Origin: Helicobacter sp.
GTDB lineage: Bacteria; Campylobacterota; Campylobacteria; Campylobacterales; Helicobacteraceae
Length of the DNA: 43,757 nt
Reading direction: 5' to 3'
Assembly (NCBI GenBank): GCA_029264775.1
Contig: JARHYT010000038.1
Coordinates: 1 to 43,757, forward strand
The translations under genes were made by a program, and so were the position numbers. Shown piece by piece: positions 36,226 to 43,757 of the stretch. Each line of letters begins with the position of its first letter. Positions within the stretch are counted from its first letter, which is position 1. Below the pieces are notes generated by a model. The model made no database searches, was not told the origin of the DNA, and worked only from the letters and a program-made list of their open reading frames with translations.

Positions 36226-36366
36226 GCGTAATCAAGATTACATGATTACAAGTTCTTAGGCAAAGGTTCTCCTTTGATAGTTTTGGGTTAAATAAGAACA
36301 TTCTTTCACATTATCTTCCTTTAAAAACTAAGGTTGGTTTTTACCTCCTTATGTGTTTTTGTTTTT
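36226..36366 (+). ncRNA. candidate small RNA of about 140 bases
   Basis: Starts after a TATTAT promoter and ends in a terminator-like hairpin with T-run. Hairpin 1: GTAATCA (36228-36234) with TGATTAC (36243-36249), perfect 7-base stem, loop AGATTACA. Hairpin 2: CAAAGG (36261-36266) with CCTTTG (36271-36276), perfect, loop TTCT. A single-stranded pyrimidine-rich stretch (36301-36322) follows and could pair with purine-rich mRNA leaders. No reading frame fits. It does not show the marks of RNase P RNA, SRP RNA or tmRNA. It was inferred from sequence only. Confidence 0.5.
36329..36366 (+). terminator. rho-independent terminator of the small RNA candidate
   Basis: TAAGG (36329-36333) pairs with CCTTA (36347-36351), and GGT (36336-36338) with ACC (36343-36345) across a four-base loop with a small bulge; then ATGTGTTTTTGTTTTT follows. 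Confidence 0.6.
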
Positions 36367-36957
36367 ATATAGTTTGGTTTTTGTAATGCAAGGTTTAGTT
36401 TAGTATTTATTGTGGTTAATTATTAATTTCTTATGCAGTTTTTAACTATACAAAGATGACACATTGCTAATGTTTTTTAGTGTATTTTAGAATCTCTTTG
36501 ATATGTATATAATAAAATTAAAGTTTTTTCAAAGCGGAATAGCCATATTAAACAAAAAAATAAGTACTTTTGTTGGTTGAATTACCTAGTTTAGCCATTG
36601 ATTATTCATTTACTTATTAGTATAAATAGGAGCACATCATCGGTTTTGGTTGTGTAGAATTTAACTAAATATAGATCTTATAATTGCCGTATTTCACATT
36701 TAATTGTGGTTTTGTATAATTTAGATAAATATCAATAAAATATTTTAGAATCATTTTATTCTACTTTAAAAGTCTTTGATATATAGAATCTTTAAATTTT
36801 TACCACTAATAGATAAATACCAATTATAAATAATGCTTTTATTACACCATAGATTCTATAAGTATGTCATGGTAATAAAAAGATATTTAATAATACAATC
36901 ATATAATTTAATTGCTGAGGTCAAATAATTTTATGCGTATAAATATTAGATGAGTAT

Positions 36958-38007
36958 TTATGCTTTTATACTAAAAAAACTAGAGCCACTACCGCTAAAA
37001 TAGACTTTACTATATATTTTGCATAATTGCTCTTCAATTTTTATTAATTTGTCATATAGGTTACAAGCAGGTTTATATAGGTCATTTAATTCGTTTATGC
37101 TATATGCTGATAAAAGTTCTATAGAATTTTTATTAAAGTCTATACTACTTTTTGTATTGATTATATTTATTTTTGCAAATTCTTCATAAACTTTTTTAGT
37201 ATCACACGATACATCATTGCAATGTATCAAAAGATTCATATATTTTTCATAAAATGGCTCTATAATATCCCCTGTACCATAAACATTTGCACTTGTGTAT
37301 TTTAATGTGGCTTGATTTTTGTTATTATATATTCTTAGCATGTTGGATATATAACTATGTGTTATATTAGATTGCATTATATTTATAATGTCATGCTTTT
37401 TTAAAGCAATAGATTCCATAAAATATGAGTGAATGCTGTATTCTTCTTGAGTATATATTTTTATAAAAAAAGCCACATCACTACCCAATTTCTTTGCACA
37501 TTCTAGCAATACGGATAAATCATAATTAAAACTAAGTATTTTATTTAATACTAAAAGCGTTATAGCTGCATTAACACTGCCACCACCAAGCCCACCGCCA
37601 ACTGGTATCTGTTTATTGATTATTGCAAATAATGCCATTTTGTTTGGTAATTTTTTTTGTTTATTTTCTTTATAAAATGTATATAAAATTTTGTATGCCC
37701 TATATATCAAATTAGCTTCCAATGTGCAATCAAAATTTCCATACAAGTAAAATTTCACACACTCTATAGCTTGTGTTTTATCTGTGTATAGCTCATGTTT
37801 AAAATCCTTTGTATTTCTTATTATTTCTTTCATATCATCAGCAGTAAGAATGCAAAATAACATTTCATCAAAAATTTTCTCTAAAACTATATTAAATCTT
37901 GATTGTATTGAATGCAATTTGCCTACTTTTTCATTTACCTTTAATACTGCATTTATTTTTGGATATGCCCTTACATACAAAGTTTCTAGCACAAAACTAC
38001 CTATCAA
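36958..38007 (-). CDS. ispE: 4-diphosphocytidyl-2-C-methyl-D-erythritol kinase (IspE)
   Basis: 349 residues, GHMP kinase of the MEP isoprenoid pathway. The ATP loop is PVGGGLGGGSVNAA (about 131-144), the N-terminal AYPKINAVLKV is the substrate strand and VYFSGSGSSFFSI ends the protein with the GHMP C-terminal glycine motif. It is longer than most IspE (about 260-290) owing to inserts around residues 200-290. The start is uncertain: TTG 38007 has no strong ribosome binding site and a GTG five codons later (37992) is possible. csrA ends 8 bases upstream. Confidence 0.88.
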   Translation of the reverse strand: MIGSFVLETLYVRAYPKINAVLKVNEKVGKLHSIQSRFNIVLEKIFDEMLFCILTADDMKEIIRNTKDFKHELYTDKTQAIECVKFYLYGNFDCTLEANLIYRAYKILYTFYKENKQKKLPNKMALFAIINKQIPVGGGLGGGSVNAAITLLVLNKILSFNYDLSVLLECAKKLGSDVAFFIKIYTQEEYSIHSYFMESIALKKHDIINIMQSNITHSYISNMLRIYNNKNQATLKYTSANVYGTGDIIEPFYEKYMNLLIHCNDVSCDTKKVYEEFAKINIINTKSSIDFNKNSIELLSAYSINELNDLYKPACNLYDKLIKIEEQLCKIYSKVYFSGSGSSFFSIKA

Positions 38008-38015
38008 ATAATCTA

Positions 38016-38309
38016 TTACTTTTTATTGCTTTGTTCTTTTTTAAAAATATCTTTTGCATTCATTTCTTTAGATCGTTTATTCTTAAGCTGCATGCCTAAC
38101 GCATCTAAGACATCCATACTAACAGCATCGCCCATTGCCTTAGTGTTTTCACTTTTTATCGCTTCCGTGAGTTCTGCACGCAAAATTAATGTTTTTGGAG
38201 GTGCTTCAAATCCCAACTTAACACTTCCCTTATCGATACTAACAACCTTTAAAATAATATCGTTTCCTATTACAATACTCTCTTCTTGCTTCCTAGATAA
38301 AATCAACAT
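38016..38309 (-). CDS. csrA: carbon storage regulator CsrA
   Basis: 97 residues. The first 60 match CsrA (starts [15 protein letters not shown]), an RNA-binding dimer that represses translation by covering GGA-containing leaders; in Campylobacter and Helicobacter it controls flagellin (with FliW) and virulence genes. The C-terminal extension of about 25-35 residues (lysine/asparagine-rich) is longer than in most CsrA (61-76 residues). Overlaps truB by seven bases (ATGTTGA), so coupling is likely; ispE follows. Confidence 0.95.
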   Translation of the reverse strand: MLILSRKQEESIVIGNDIILKVVSIDKGSVKLGFEAPPKTLILRAELTEAIKSENTKAMGDAVSMDVLDALGMQLKNKRSKEMNAKDIFKKEQSNKK

Positions 38310-39427
38310 TTATCAATCCTATTTAAAATATATCTTACCTCACCATTTGGAAATACCTTAATAATTCCAAAATGTGTATCAAAATCTGCCAAAAATATTT
38401 TATAATTAGACTCGTTATTAAAATAGTCATTTGACAAACAAACACTATTTGAAACTGCATCAGTAACCGACTTTTTGTCTATATTCACATTATCACCAAA
38501 AATACTTTTACATATATTAGAATCTAATACAATCTTTGCACCATTAAATGCCATGCTAGCATATTCCTTAAGCTTAATTGTATCATATTTTATTATATTT
38601 TTAATATTTAATAAAATAAGTTTTGCTTTTTGTGTTGTTCCGCATGCTAAAAAAGGTACATCAATTATATGATATTGTTTGTTTTTGGATATTATGTCAT
38701 TATAAATATTTTGTTGGCTTTTTAATGTAGCATTGCATTTATGTGAAATTTTATATGGAGATATATATTTATTTTGCGTAATAATGCTTTTATAACACAA
38801 TTCCCCCTCTTTAATCCTTTCTAAGAAACAAAGACTTCCTTGTGTTCTTAAATTATTACATATTATCTCACAAATACTTCTAACATATCCACCCTCGCTA
38901 ATGCAAATTTCAAAACTTAAAAATGGATGAACATAGTTTATCAATTTTAAATATTTAATGTGGCTAGTAATCTTGTTTAAATCAAATTCTTCATTATTTT
39001 TCGCAAGTTGATATGCCCTAGATCCATTAATATGCTTTGCACTAAATTTTGGTGGTTTATAGGTTATAGTACCGCCTATATTGCCTATTGCCTCCTGTAT
39101 GCACTTGTTTTCAAATCTGTTCACATCATGTATTTTAATAATATTTTCAATATCAAGGCTAGCACTCTCCATACCTAGGAATATAGTGGCTTTATATGTT
39201 TTATAGTCTTTTTTTATATGACTTAAAAGTTTTGTGTATGAATTTGTGCCAAGTATCAAAGTACCGTGTGCAAATGGATCTAGTGTGCCTGAGAATCCTA
39301 TTTTATTTATAGAAAATCCCATTTTATTTAAACTATGCTTAATAGAGTTTGCAAATTTAAAGCTAGAAATATTTGGCATTTTATATGATAACGCTAAAAA
39401 ATTGTTATTGAAAGTGGTAATTTGCAA
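38303..39427 (-). CDS. truB: tRNA pseudouridine(55) synthase TruB
   Basis: 374 residues. Makes pseudouridine 55 in the T-loop of tRNAs. The catalytic aspartate is in [14 protein letters not shown] (Asp51 by count), followed by the KSYKAT-type block ([15 protein letters not shown]) and [16 protein letters not shown]. TruB is usually about 290 residues; a C-terminal extension of about 90 residues (from about 255, low complexity with Asn/Ile/Asp) is unlike the PUA domain that I know. The start is TTG 39427, with AAGG seven bases upstream. It overlaps csrA and is divergent from the PAS gene. Confidence 0.9.
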   Translation of the reverse strand: MQITTFNNNFLALSYKMPNISSFKFANSIKHSLNKMGFSINKIGFSGTLDPFAHGTLILGTNSYTKLLSHIKKDYKTYKATIFLGMESASLDIENIIKIHDVNRFENKCIQEAIGNIGGTITYKPPKFSAKHINGSRAYQLAKNNEEFDLNKITSHIKYLKLINYVHPFLSFEICISEGGYVRSICEIICNNLRTQGSLCFLERIKEGELCYKSIITQNKYISPYKISHKCNATLKSQQNIYNDIISKNKQYHIIDVPFLACGTTQKAKLILLNIKNIIKYDTIKLKEYASMAFNGAKIVLDSNICKSIFGDNVNIDKKSVTDAVSNSVCLSNDYFNNESNYKIFLADFDTHFGIIKVFPNGEVRYILNRIDKC

Positions 39428-39504
39428 AAATAACCTTATAGTTGAATTTTGTAAGATAAGATTCTACTATACAATTCTATATTTTCACAAAAAAAGGGGA
39501 TTGA

Positions 39505-40041
39505 TTGTCAATAAAAGTCAATGGAAATGAGTTAATATTAAATGAAGATACACTTATAACATCTAAAACGGATATTAGAGGTTTTATTACATATGCAAAT
39601 TATGATTTTATTCAATTTAGCGGATATGAAGAAGAAGAGCTTATAGGAAAAAATCACAATATTATCAGGCATGCATTAATGCCACGCATTATTTTTAAAA
39701 TACTATGGGATACAATAAAAAATCGCAAGGAAATAAACGCATTTGTTATTAATAGAAATAAGCAGAACTTTGATTATTGGGTATATGCTAATGTTACACC
39801 ATCATTTAATACAAAAGGGGAAATAATAGGGTATTATTCTGTCAGACGCAAACCAAACGCATATGCAATACCAATAATAAAGGATCTATACATGAAATTA
39901 ACAAATGCAGAGAAAGAGGCTAAATCTCAAGGTAAAAATGACATGGAAGCTAGCTATAATATACTAGCACAAACACTACTAGATTTAAACATAAATCACC
40001 AGCCACTTTTTATAAACTTACAAAAGAACGGAAAGATCTAG
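39505..40041 (+). CDS. PAS-domain protein, Aer-like (energy taxis or redox sensor)
   Basis: 178 residues. A single PAS domain (about 20-120) of the Aer/CetB type: SGYEEEELIGKNHNIIRHALMP and YWVYANVTP match Aer, though the aspartate of the RHxDMP motif is leucine here and the tryptophan usually in the WSGxVKNRR segment is missing (KEINAFVINRNK). FAD binding may therefore differ or be lost. No membrane segment or signalling domain is present, so a partner like CetA would be needed; none is in the window. Start TTG 39505, with AAAAGGGG five bases upstream. It shares a 77-base region with truB. Confidence 0.8.
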   Translation: MSIKVNGNELILNEDTLITSKTDIRGFITYANYDFIQFSGYEEEELIGKNHNIIRHALMPRIIFKILWDTIKNRKEINAFVINRNKQNFDYWVYANVTPSFNTKGEIIGYYSVRRKPNAYAIPIIKDLYMKLTNAEKEAKSQGKNDMEASYNILAQTLLDLNINHQPLFINLQKNGKI

Positions 40042-40086
40042 AGTTTCTTTTATATGGATAAAAAGATTCTAAAACATTAAATATTT

Positions 40087-40470
40087 TTAGTTTTCACTTT
40101 TAGCTTTATTCATGTCCTTTCTTAACTCTTTAATTCTTGCTGCTTTACCTCTTCTATTTCGTAAATAATATAATTTTGCACGGCGGACTCTCCCTATGCG
40201 TAAAACTTCTATTTTGTCTAAACTATCACTATATAATGGAAATATCTTTTCAACTCCAATATTGTTAGCACCCATTTTACGCACTGTAAAAGTTCTATCA
40301 ACACCATTTCCGCGGATAGAAATGCAAACACCCTCAAAGTTTTGTGTCCTACTCTTATCGCCCTCTTTGATTTTAATCCCAACTCTTATGGTATCACCCG
40401 CTTTAAATTGTGGAACAACTTTTCCATCAATTTGAGCTTTTTCAAAGCTCTCAATGTATCTATTTTTCAT
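40087..40470 (-). CDS. rplS: 50S ribosomal protein L19
   Basis: 127 residues, somewhat longer at the C-terminus than E. coli L19 (about 115). The blocks [32 protein letters not shown] and [20 protein letters not shown] are characteristic of L19, which sits at the 30S-50S interface. The start lies 11 bases inside trmD and has GAGGAAACT just before ATG 40470. End of the speE-trmD-rplS operon. Confidence 0.97.
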   Translation of the reverse strand: MKNRYIESFEKAQIDGKVVPQFKAGDTIRVGIKIKEGDKSRTQNFEGVCISIRGNGVDRTFTVRKMGANNIGVEKIFPLYSDSLDKIEVLRIGRVRRAKLYYLRNRRGKAARIKELRKDMNKAKSEN

Positions 40471-41152
40471 AGTTTCCTCGCTTATATAAATCTGGTCTAA
40501 AATACTTTGTTTTCATCTTAGACATATTGAGTTTTAAACCCGATATTATAGCATGATTTCCGTTTAAATACTCCGAAGTGGGAAAAATTTCTTTATTTTT
40601 GTTATCAAAATGTTTAGATTTTGTAAAATTAGGTGCTTCTAACATATTCATTTCAAAACTTTCATTTTTCAATGATAGTTGATTTCCCAATACGCTGTCT
40701 ATATGTCTAGATATAGAATCAGCCATACACAAAGCACCCAATTCACCACCTGTTAATATGAAATCCCCTATACTAAAAATCTCTGTTGCATATTTTTCTA
40801 TTATCCTTTCATCAAACCCTTCATATCTTCCACATACAAAACTTATATGTGTGTATTTGCTCAATCTAACAGAATCCTTGTAATTAAATCTTGCACCACA
40901 TGGACTAAGAAATATAATGCGTGAATGTATATATCCTTGCAAAGCACAATCAAGCACAAACGGATCAAGCAACATGCCTGCTCCACCTCCCATAAGGCTA
41001 TTATCAACTTTCTTATGTTTATTTAGAGAAAAATCCCTAATATCTATATATTCAACATTTATTATCTTATTTTGTAAAGCCCTACCCATAATGCTATATT
41101 GAAAATATGATTCTACGAGCTTAGGAAATAATGTAAAAAAACTAAAATACAT
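40460..41152 (-). CDS. trmD: tRNA (guanine-37-N1)-methyltransferase TrmD
   Basis: 230 residues. SAM-dependent, trefoil-knot methyltransferase that makes m1G37 in tRNAs reading CNN codons. The [15 protein letters not shown] block and the knot segment [32 protein letters not shown] (read across about 132-164) are intact. It lies between speE (10 bases upstream) and rplS (11-base overlap). The usual bacterial partner genes rpsP, a KH-domain gene and rimM are not in front of it here. Confidence 0.97.
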   Translation of the reverse strand: MYFSFFTLFPKLVESYFQYSIMGRALQNKIINVEYIDIRDFSLNKHKKVDNSLMGGGAGMLLDPFVLDCALQGYIHSRIIFLSPCGARFNYKDSVRLSKYTHISFVCGRYEGFDERIIEKYATEIFSIGDFILTGGELGALCMADSISRHIDSVLGNQLSLKNESFEMNMLEAPNFTKSKHFDNKNKEIFPTSEYLNGNHAIISGLKLNMSKMKTKYFRPDLYKRGNYEK

Positions 41153-41162
41153 AAAATCTAAG

Positions 41163-41975
41163 CTAATTTTTCACATAAGGTGCAATTAGTTTATTAATAA
41201 TTGTAGGTAGCCTAAACACACTAGTATGTAAATTTGAGTTATAAAATTGCATGTTTTCTAGCATATCACTTTTTTGTAGTTGTAAATCAGCCAATGGATG
41301 ATAACTATCGCTTAAGAAAGTATAAAATTTTGGTGTAATTGCTGGTATCATGAAAGGCATTAAAATGTTGCCAAATTTGTTAGCAGTAGATAATAGATCT
41401 AAAGCAACACTTGGTTCTAAATAAATATTTGGAAGTGCAAAAATCATTATAAAATTTTTATTAGCCATCTTTTTTAATGCCTCAAATTCATTTTGACTTG
41501 GATTGCCAAGATTTATTATTATATCATAATTAAAATCTCTCAAACTCATGAAATTTTCGCATATATTAATTGATTGCTCCTTATAAACATACTTAAAGTT
41601 TGGTAAAAAACCACTTAAGGTATTTAAAGCTTCTTTGTCGCTTACAACCATATCAACATGAATATTATTTAATGATAGATAATAGGCGATCTCAGCGTTT
41701 AGCGTCCCACATACTAGAGCTTTTTTAGAATCTTTGATAACACAATATGGAATCTGCGTTATCATCTCACTTTCTATAAAACAAAATCTTTTTGCCATTA
41801 CCTCTTGTTTTATTTGTTTCTTTACTTTATCTTTATAGTTTATTAAGGCAATCTGTTCGAATAAATTACTGCTAAATAGTTCAATCTCTATATCTTCACC
41901 TTTATAGTTTGCGAATTTATTAGTAATTTCATATTGATTCTTAAAACCCATTGCAACATCATTTGTTAGCCACAT
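41163..41975 (-). CDS. speE: spermidine synthase-like protein (H. pylori SpeE type)
   Basis: About 270 residues. The layout and sequence blocks (EIELFSSNLFEQIALIN, FCFIESEMI, SDSYHPLADLQLQKSD near the C-terminus, VFRLP at the end) match the divergent SpeE of H. pylori. Spermidine synthases transfer aminopropyl from decarboxylated SAM to putrescine. The canonical GGGDG SAM motif is replaced by VCGTLN (about 86-91), and acidic catalytic residues common in the family are hard to identify, as reported for the H. pylori enzyme. ATG 41975 has AAAGGTG upstream. In operon with trmD-rplS. Confidence 0.72.
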   Translation of the reverse strand: MWLTNDVAMGFKNQYEITNKFANYKGEDIEIELFSSNLFEQIALINYKDKVKKQIKQEVMAKRFCFIESEMITQIPYCVIKDSKKALVCGTLNAEIAYYLSLNNIHVDMVVSDKEALNTLSGFLPNFKYVYKEQSINICENFMSLRDFNYDIIINLGNPSQNEFEALKKMANKNFIMIFALPNIYLEPSVALDLLSTANKFGNILMPFMIPAITPKFYTFLSDSYHPLADLQLQKSDMLENMQFYNSNLHTSVFRLPTIINKLIAPYVKN

Positions 41976-42123
41976 AAATAGCACCTTTACTTTTTAATGT
42001 ATTAATTATAAAGCATAATTAGTTAATTTGCATTAATTAGATCATATATTGTAATTGCAAAGATAAATTATGCAATTAGCTTAACTTCTGCATTTTGAAT
42101 GCTATATAAAATTGTAGTTCATG

Positions 42124-42789
42124 CTAGAATAAATAAGAATAATTTGCCCCTAAAAATATTTGAAATCCAAATATATTTTCTGTAGCTTTTGAATGGGTAA
42201 ATACACTTTTTGTCAAGAATTCAAATTGATGATGTTTGCTTACTAGAGTTCTTATGCCAAAATTAATACCTGTTGTAAGCCCGCTAAATTGTGGGATACT
42301 AACATTTTGCAATGCTAAAGCACTGCCACCGGGATAAAAAGTCGTTAGATAGCCAGTCGACACACCAACATAGATTCCAACTCTATGTGTATCTCTGCTT
42401 ACAAAATCATGCAGATAATCTATATTTAGATCACCAATTGCTGTTATGCCAGTTACTTTCAAATCACCAAAAGCGTAGCTTGGTGCTCCAATAACACCAC
42501 CTATACTAAGATAGTAACGCATTCCGTTTGCAAAATCAAAATATTTTTGCCCCCCTATGCGGATGTTTATCCCAAAGCCAGCATTTATTTGTAAAGTTTC
42601 CTTCGTGGGAACGCCACCACCAGCAACATTACCGCCTATTTTAAAACCATCATTAGTTAATACACCAATAGATCCACCAAAATCAATTCCAAGAAAAAAA
42701 CCATTACCCCTGCTATCAGCTAGCAAGCTTGTTGCTAATATGCAATTTGTAAAAACAGCCCCAACAATTATTTTATTAAATGCATTCAT
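42124..42789 (-). CDS. Helicobacter-type outer-membrane beta-barrel protein
   Basis: 221 residues: signal peptide (1 to about 24, ending SLLADS), GNGFFLGIDFGGSIG after it, glycine/aromatic-rich alternating strands and a terminal phenylalanine (YSYLF), the barrel C-signature read by BamA. Length is smaller than classical Hop porins; it fits the small 8-stranded outer-membrane family common in Helicobacter. The downstream partial gene starting at 43332 has a similar N-terminus (NNGAFVGVNLGGSITG), so the two are paralogues. A TATAGT (plus 42817-42822, minus strand) and AAAGG precede the ATG. Confidence 0.82.
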   Translation of the reverse strand: MNAFNKIIVGAVFTNCILATSLLADSRGNGFFLGIDFGGSIGVLTNDGFKIGGNVAGGGVPTKETLQINAGFGINIRIGGQKYFDFANGMRYYLSIGGVIGAPSYAFGDLKVTGITAIGDLNIDYLHDFVSRDTHRVGIYVGVSTGYLTTFYPGGSALALQNVSIPQFSGLTTGINFGIRTLVSKHHQFEFLTKSVFTHSKATENIFGFQIFLGANYSYLF

Positions 42790-42907
42790 AAAAAACCTTT
42801 AGTGAGTATTAAGCGTACTATAAAGATCGTCAAATTATTATATATTTAAAGTAAAACTTATTCCATATTTTATGTTTATTGGATTCTATAATTTTATTGC
42901 CTTATGT

Positions 42908-42913
42908 TATAAT
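42908..42913 (+). promoter_or_regulatory. -10 box (TATAAT, in TGTTATAAT) of the small helical protein gene
   Basis: Extended -10 about 29 bases before the start at 42942. Confidence 0.55.
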
Positions 42914-42941
42914 TAATAACTTTCATGATTAAAGGATGTGT

Positions 42942-43223
42942 ATGCAAGGAGAACAAAGTAATATAACAAAATGGATTGATGCATTAAAAATCGCAATCAT
43001 AGAAAATAATATTGATAATGCAATGGAATTAATTGATAATCTACCTTTTGATAAAGATTCTATATTTAATGGCAAATACGATGGGAATGTAGAGCTACTT
43101 GAATATCTTAATATCGCAAAGGAGTTAATTTCTCAGGTTTTAGATATATTAATTACACAGCAAGAAGACGCTAGAAACCAAATTTATAAAATCAAGCAAG
43201 CACGCAAATTTTTGACTAATTAA
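42942..43223 (+). CDS. small helical protein, unknown (FlgN/FliT-like in appearance)
   Basis: 93 residues, almost all helical with heptad-like hydrophobic spacing (IDALKIAIIENNIDNA, LLEYLNIAKELISQV, ARNQIYKIKQARKFL), acidic in the first half and basic at the end. This looks like a small four-helix or coiled-coil protein, similar in size and pattern to flagellar export chaperones (FlgN/FliT), but identity is not demonstrable. Start ATG 42942 has AAAGG seven bases upstream; an ATG two codons earlier is too close to it. Flanked by two outer-membrane protein genes. Confidence 0.65.
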   Translation: MQGEQSNITKWIDALKIAIIENNIDNAMELIDNLPFDKDSIFNGKYDGNVELLEYLNIAKELISQVLDILITQQEDARNQIYKIKQARKFLTN

Positions 43224-43263
43224 TATAAAAAAATATATATTTTTCATATTTAATACTTTTTGC

Positions 43264-43292
43264 TTGATTTGTTTTTTTTTTTTGTATATAAT
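43264..43292 (+). promoter_or_regulatory. promoter with poly-T spacer for the second outer-membrane protein
   Basis: TTGATT (43264-43269) and TATAAT (43287-43292) are separated by exactly 17 bases, and 12 of those are an uninterrupted T-run (43272-43283). Tract-length change by slippage would alter the -35/-10 spacing and so promoter strength. AAGGG and ATG 43332 follow. Confidence 0.7.
43272..43283 (+). repeat. homopolymeric T tract (12 bases) in a promoter spacer
   Basis: Twelve T in a row, the longest homopolymer that I noticed in the window, placed between the -35 and -10 elements of the outer-membrane protein gene. Confidence 0.8.
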
Positions 43293-43331
43293 GCTGAGGT
43301 TATCTTAATTTATTACAAGAAAGGGTGTTGT

Positions 43332-43757
43332 ATGAAAAAGTTAATTTTATCTAGTATGGTTGCCATATCACTTGCTACAGCAAGTGTATATGCGGGTGAA
43401 AGCAATAATGGTGCGTTTGTTGGTGTAAATCTTGGTGGTTCAATTACTGGTGCGATTTCATCAGATAGCAAAAATCCAGCACTTAACTCTTCTTTAGCGG
43501 TTGGCTTTAAAGGTGGTTATCAAGCATATTTTTCTGAACAAATGGGTGCTAGATTCTATCTATCTAGTATAGCTAATTTTGGATTATTAGGTATAGTAGC
43601 CCAAGGAACTGGAGGAACCACAGATAGTGCAATGTCTGTTAATCTAAGTGTTATGGCTGATTTAAATGGTGATTTCTTGTTTGATTTTATTAATGAAAAT
43701 ACATTCTCTACAGGTGTATATACAGGTTTCTTTGGCGGTGCTCTTCTTAATGGTATA
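43332..43757 (+). CDS. Helicobacter-type outer-membrane protein (3' end outside window)
   Basis: 142 codons are visible with no stop, so the gene runs past the window. Signal peptide (MKKLILSSMVAISLATASVYA, cleavage near Gly22), followed by NNGAFVGVNLGGSIT and alternating beta strands with Phe/Tyr/Leu; it resembles the outer-membrane protein at 42124-42789. Start ATG 43332 has AAGGG at good spacing. The promoter carries a T12 tract (see separate entry), which suggests variable expression of a surface antigen. Confidence 0.75.
   Translation, partial: MKKLILSSMVAISLATASVYAGESNNGAFVGVNLGGSITGAISSDSKNPALNSSLAVGFKGGYQAYFSEQMGARFYLSSIANFGLLGIVAQGTGGTTDSAMSVNLSVMADLNGDFLFDFINENTFSTGVYTGFFGGALLNGI

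Larger units (their letters stand above)
35526..36957. other. 1.43 kb region without a protein gene
   Basis: Strongly AT-rich. The only well-supported content is a plus-strand RNA candidate at about 36226-36366. Also seen are a 7-base dyad AATGATA-TTA-TATCATT at 35813-35829 and short open frames of at most about 42 codons without ribosome binding sites. No transposase or phage remnant is recognisable. Length alone is odd for this compact genome and could reflect decayed genes or undetected RNAs. Confidence 0.5.

Noticed and set aside
36226-36366. tmRNA, RNase P RNA or tracrRNA for the small RNA
   Set aside because: No tag-peptide frame, no GAAAGTCC-type core, no CRISPR repeat or cas gene in the window.
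1-43757. tRNA, rRNA, CRISPR, insertion sequences and prophage
   Set aside because: Intergenic spaces were scanned and none showed T-loop sequences, regular repeats with spacers, transposase frames or terminal inverted repeats.

Overview
The window looks like a chromosomal segment of an epsilonproteobacterium (Campylobacterota), most likely an enterohepatic-type Helicobacter. The evidence is the low GC content and several gene neighbourhoods that I recall from Helicobacter: gmk-tatA-argS, tolB-pal-cpoB-slyD, tlyA-ribF, cbpA-hspR, truB-csrA-ispE, plus a pseudaminic acid cluster, an atypical SpeE of the H. pylori type and Helicobacter-type outer-membrane proteins. The species cannot be fixed from the sequence alone. 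I see no rRNA, tRNA, CRISPR array, insertion sequence or prophage.

Layout. 1-1.2 kb: the 3' end of an unrecognised gene, an AT-rich repeat block and a pirin. 1.6-4.7 kb (minus): an apparent operon of a SPOR-NlpC/P60 wall hydrolase, pseF and a fused pseG-pseH, which makes and activates pseudaminic acid for flagellin glycosylation. 4.9-6.7 kb: a Na/phosphate cotransporter. 6.9-10.6 kb (plus): gmk, tatA, argS and a DMT exporter. 10.7-11.4 kb: two tandem small lipoproteins. 11.6-15.1 kb (minus): tolB, pal, cpoB and slyD (envelope integrity plus a metallochaperone/foldase). 15.2-19.4 kb (minus): htrA, ribF, tlyA and an EI24/CysZ-like membrane protein. 19.5-20.5 kb (plus): a PEB4-like periplasmic foldase followed by a candidate hairpin RNA. 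20.7-22.8 kb (minus): hypE and an unrecognised 327-residue protein. 23.2-24.4 kb (plus): a heptosyltransferase.

24.7-27.0 kb (minus): a glutarate hydroxylase (CsiD/GlaH) and L-2-hydroxyglutarate oxidase (LhgO) pair, which together convert glutarate to 2-oxoglutarate. 27.3-32.3 kb (minus): clpP, secA, hspR and cbpA, with a HAIR-like HspR operator in front of cbpA. 32.4-35.5 kb (minus): argF, a DUF2603 gene and a large methyltransferase. A 1.4 kb stretch without genes (35.5-37.0 kb) holds a candidate small RNA with its own promoter and terminator. 37.0-39.4 kb (minus): truB-csrA-ispE. 39.5-40.0 kb: a solo Aer-like PAS protein. 40.1-42.0 kb (minus): speE-trmD-rplS. 42.1-43.8 kb: two related outer-membrane proteins around a small alpha-helical protein; the second has a 12-T tract inside its promoter spacer, the arrangement of a phase-variable promoter.

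Most of the window is housekeeping. The points most worth a second look are the poly-T promoter, the PseG-PseH fusion, the glutarate pair with its dyad-rich leader, the two candidate small RNAs, secA placed in an HspR-controlled operon, and a strong over-representation of the 7-mer AGAATCT on both strands. I did not find convincing evidence for a wholly new multi-gene system.
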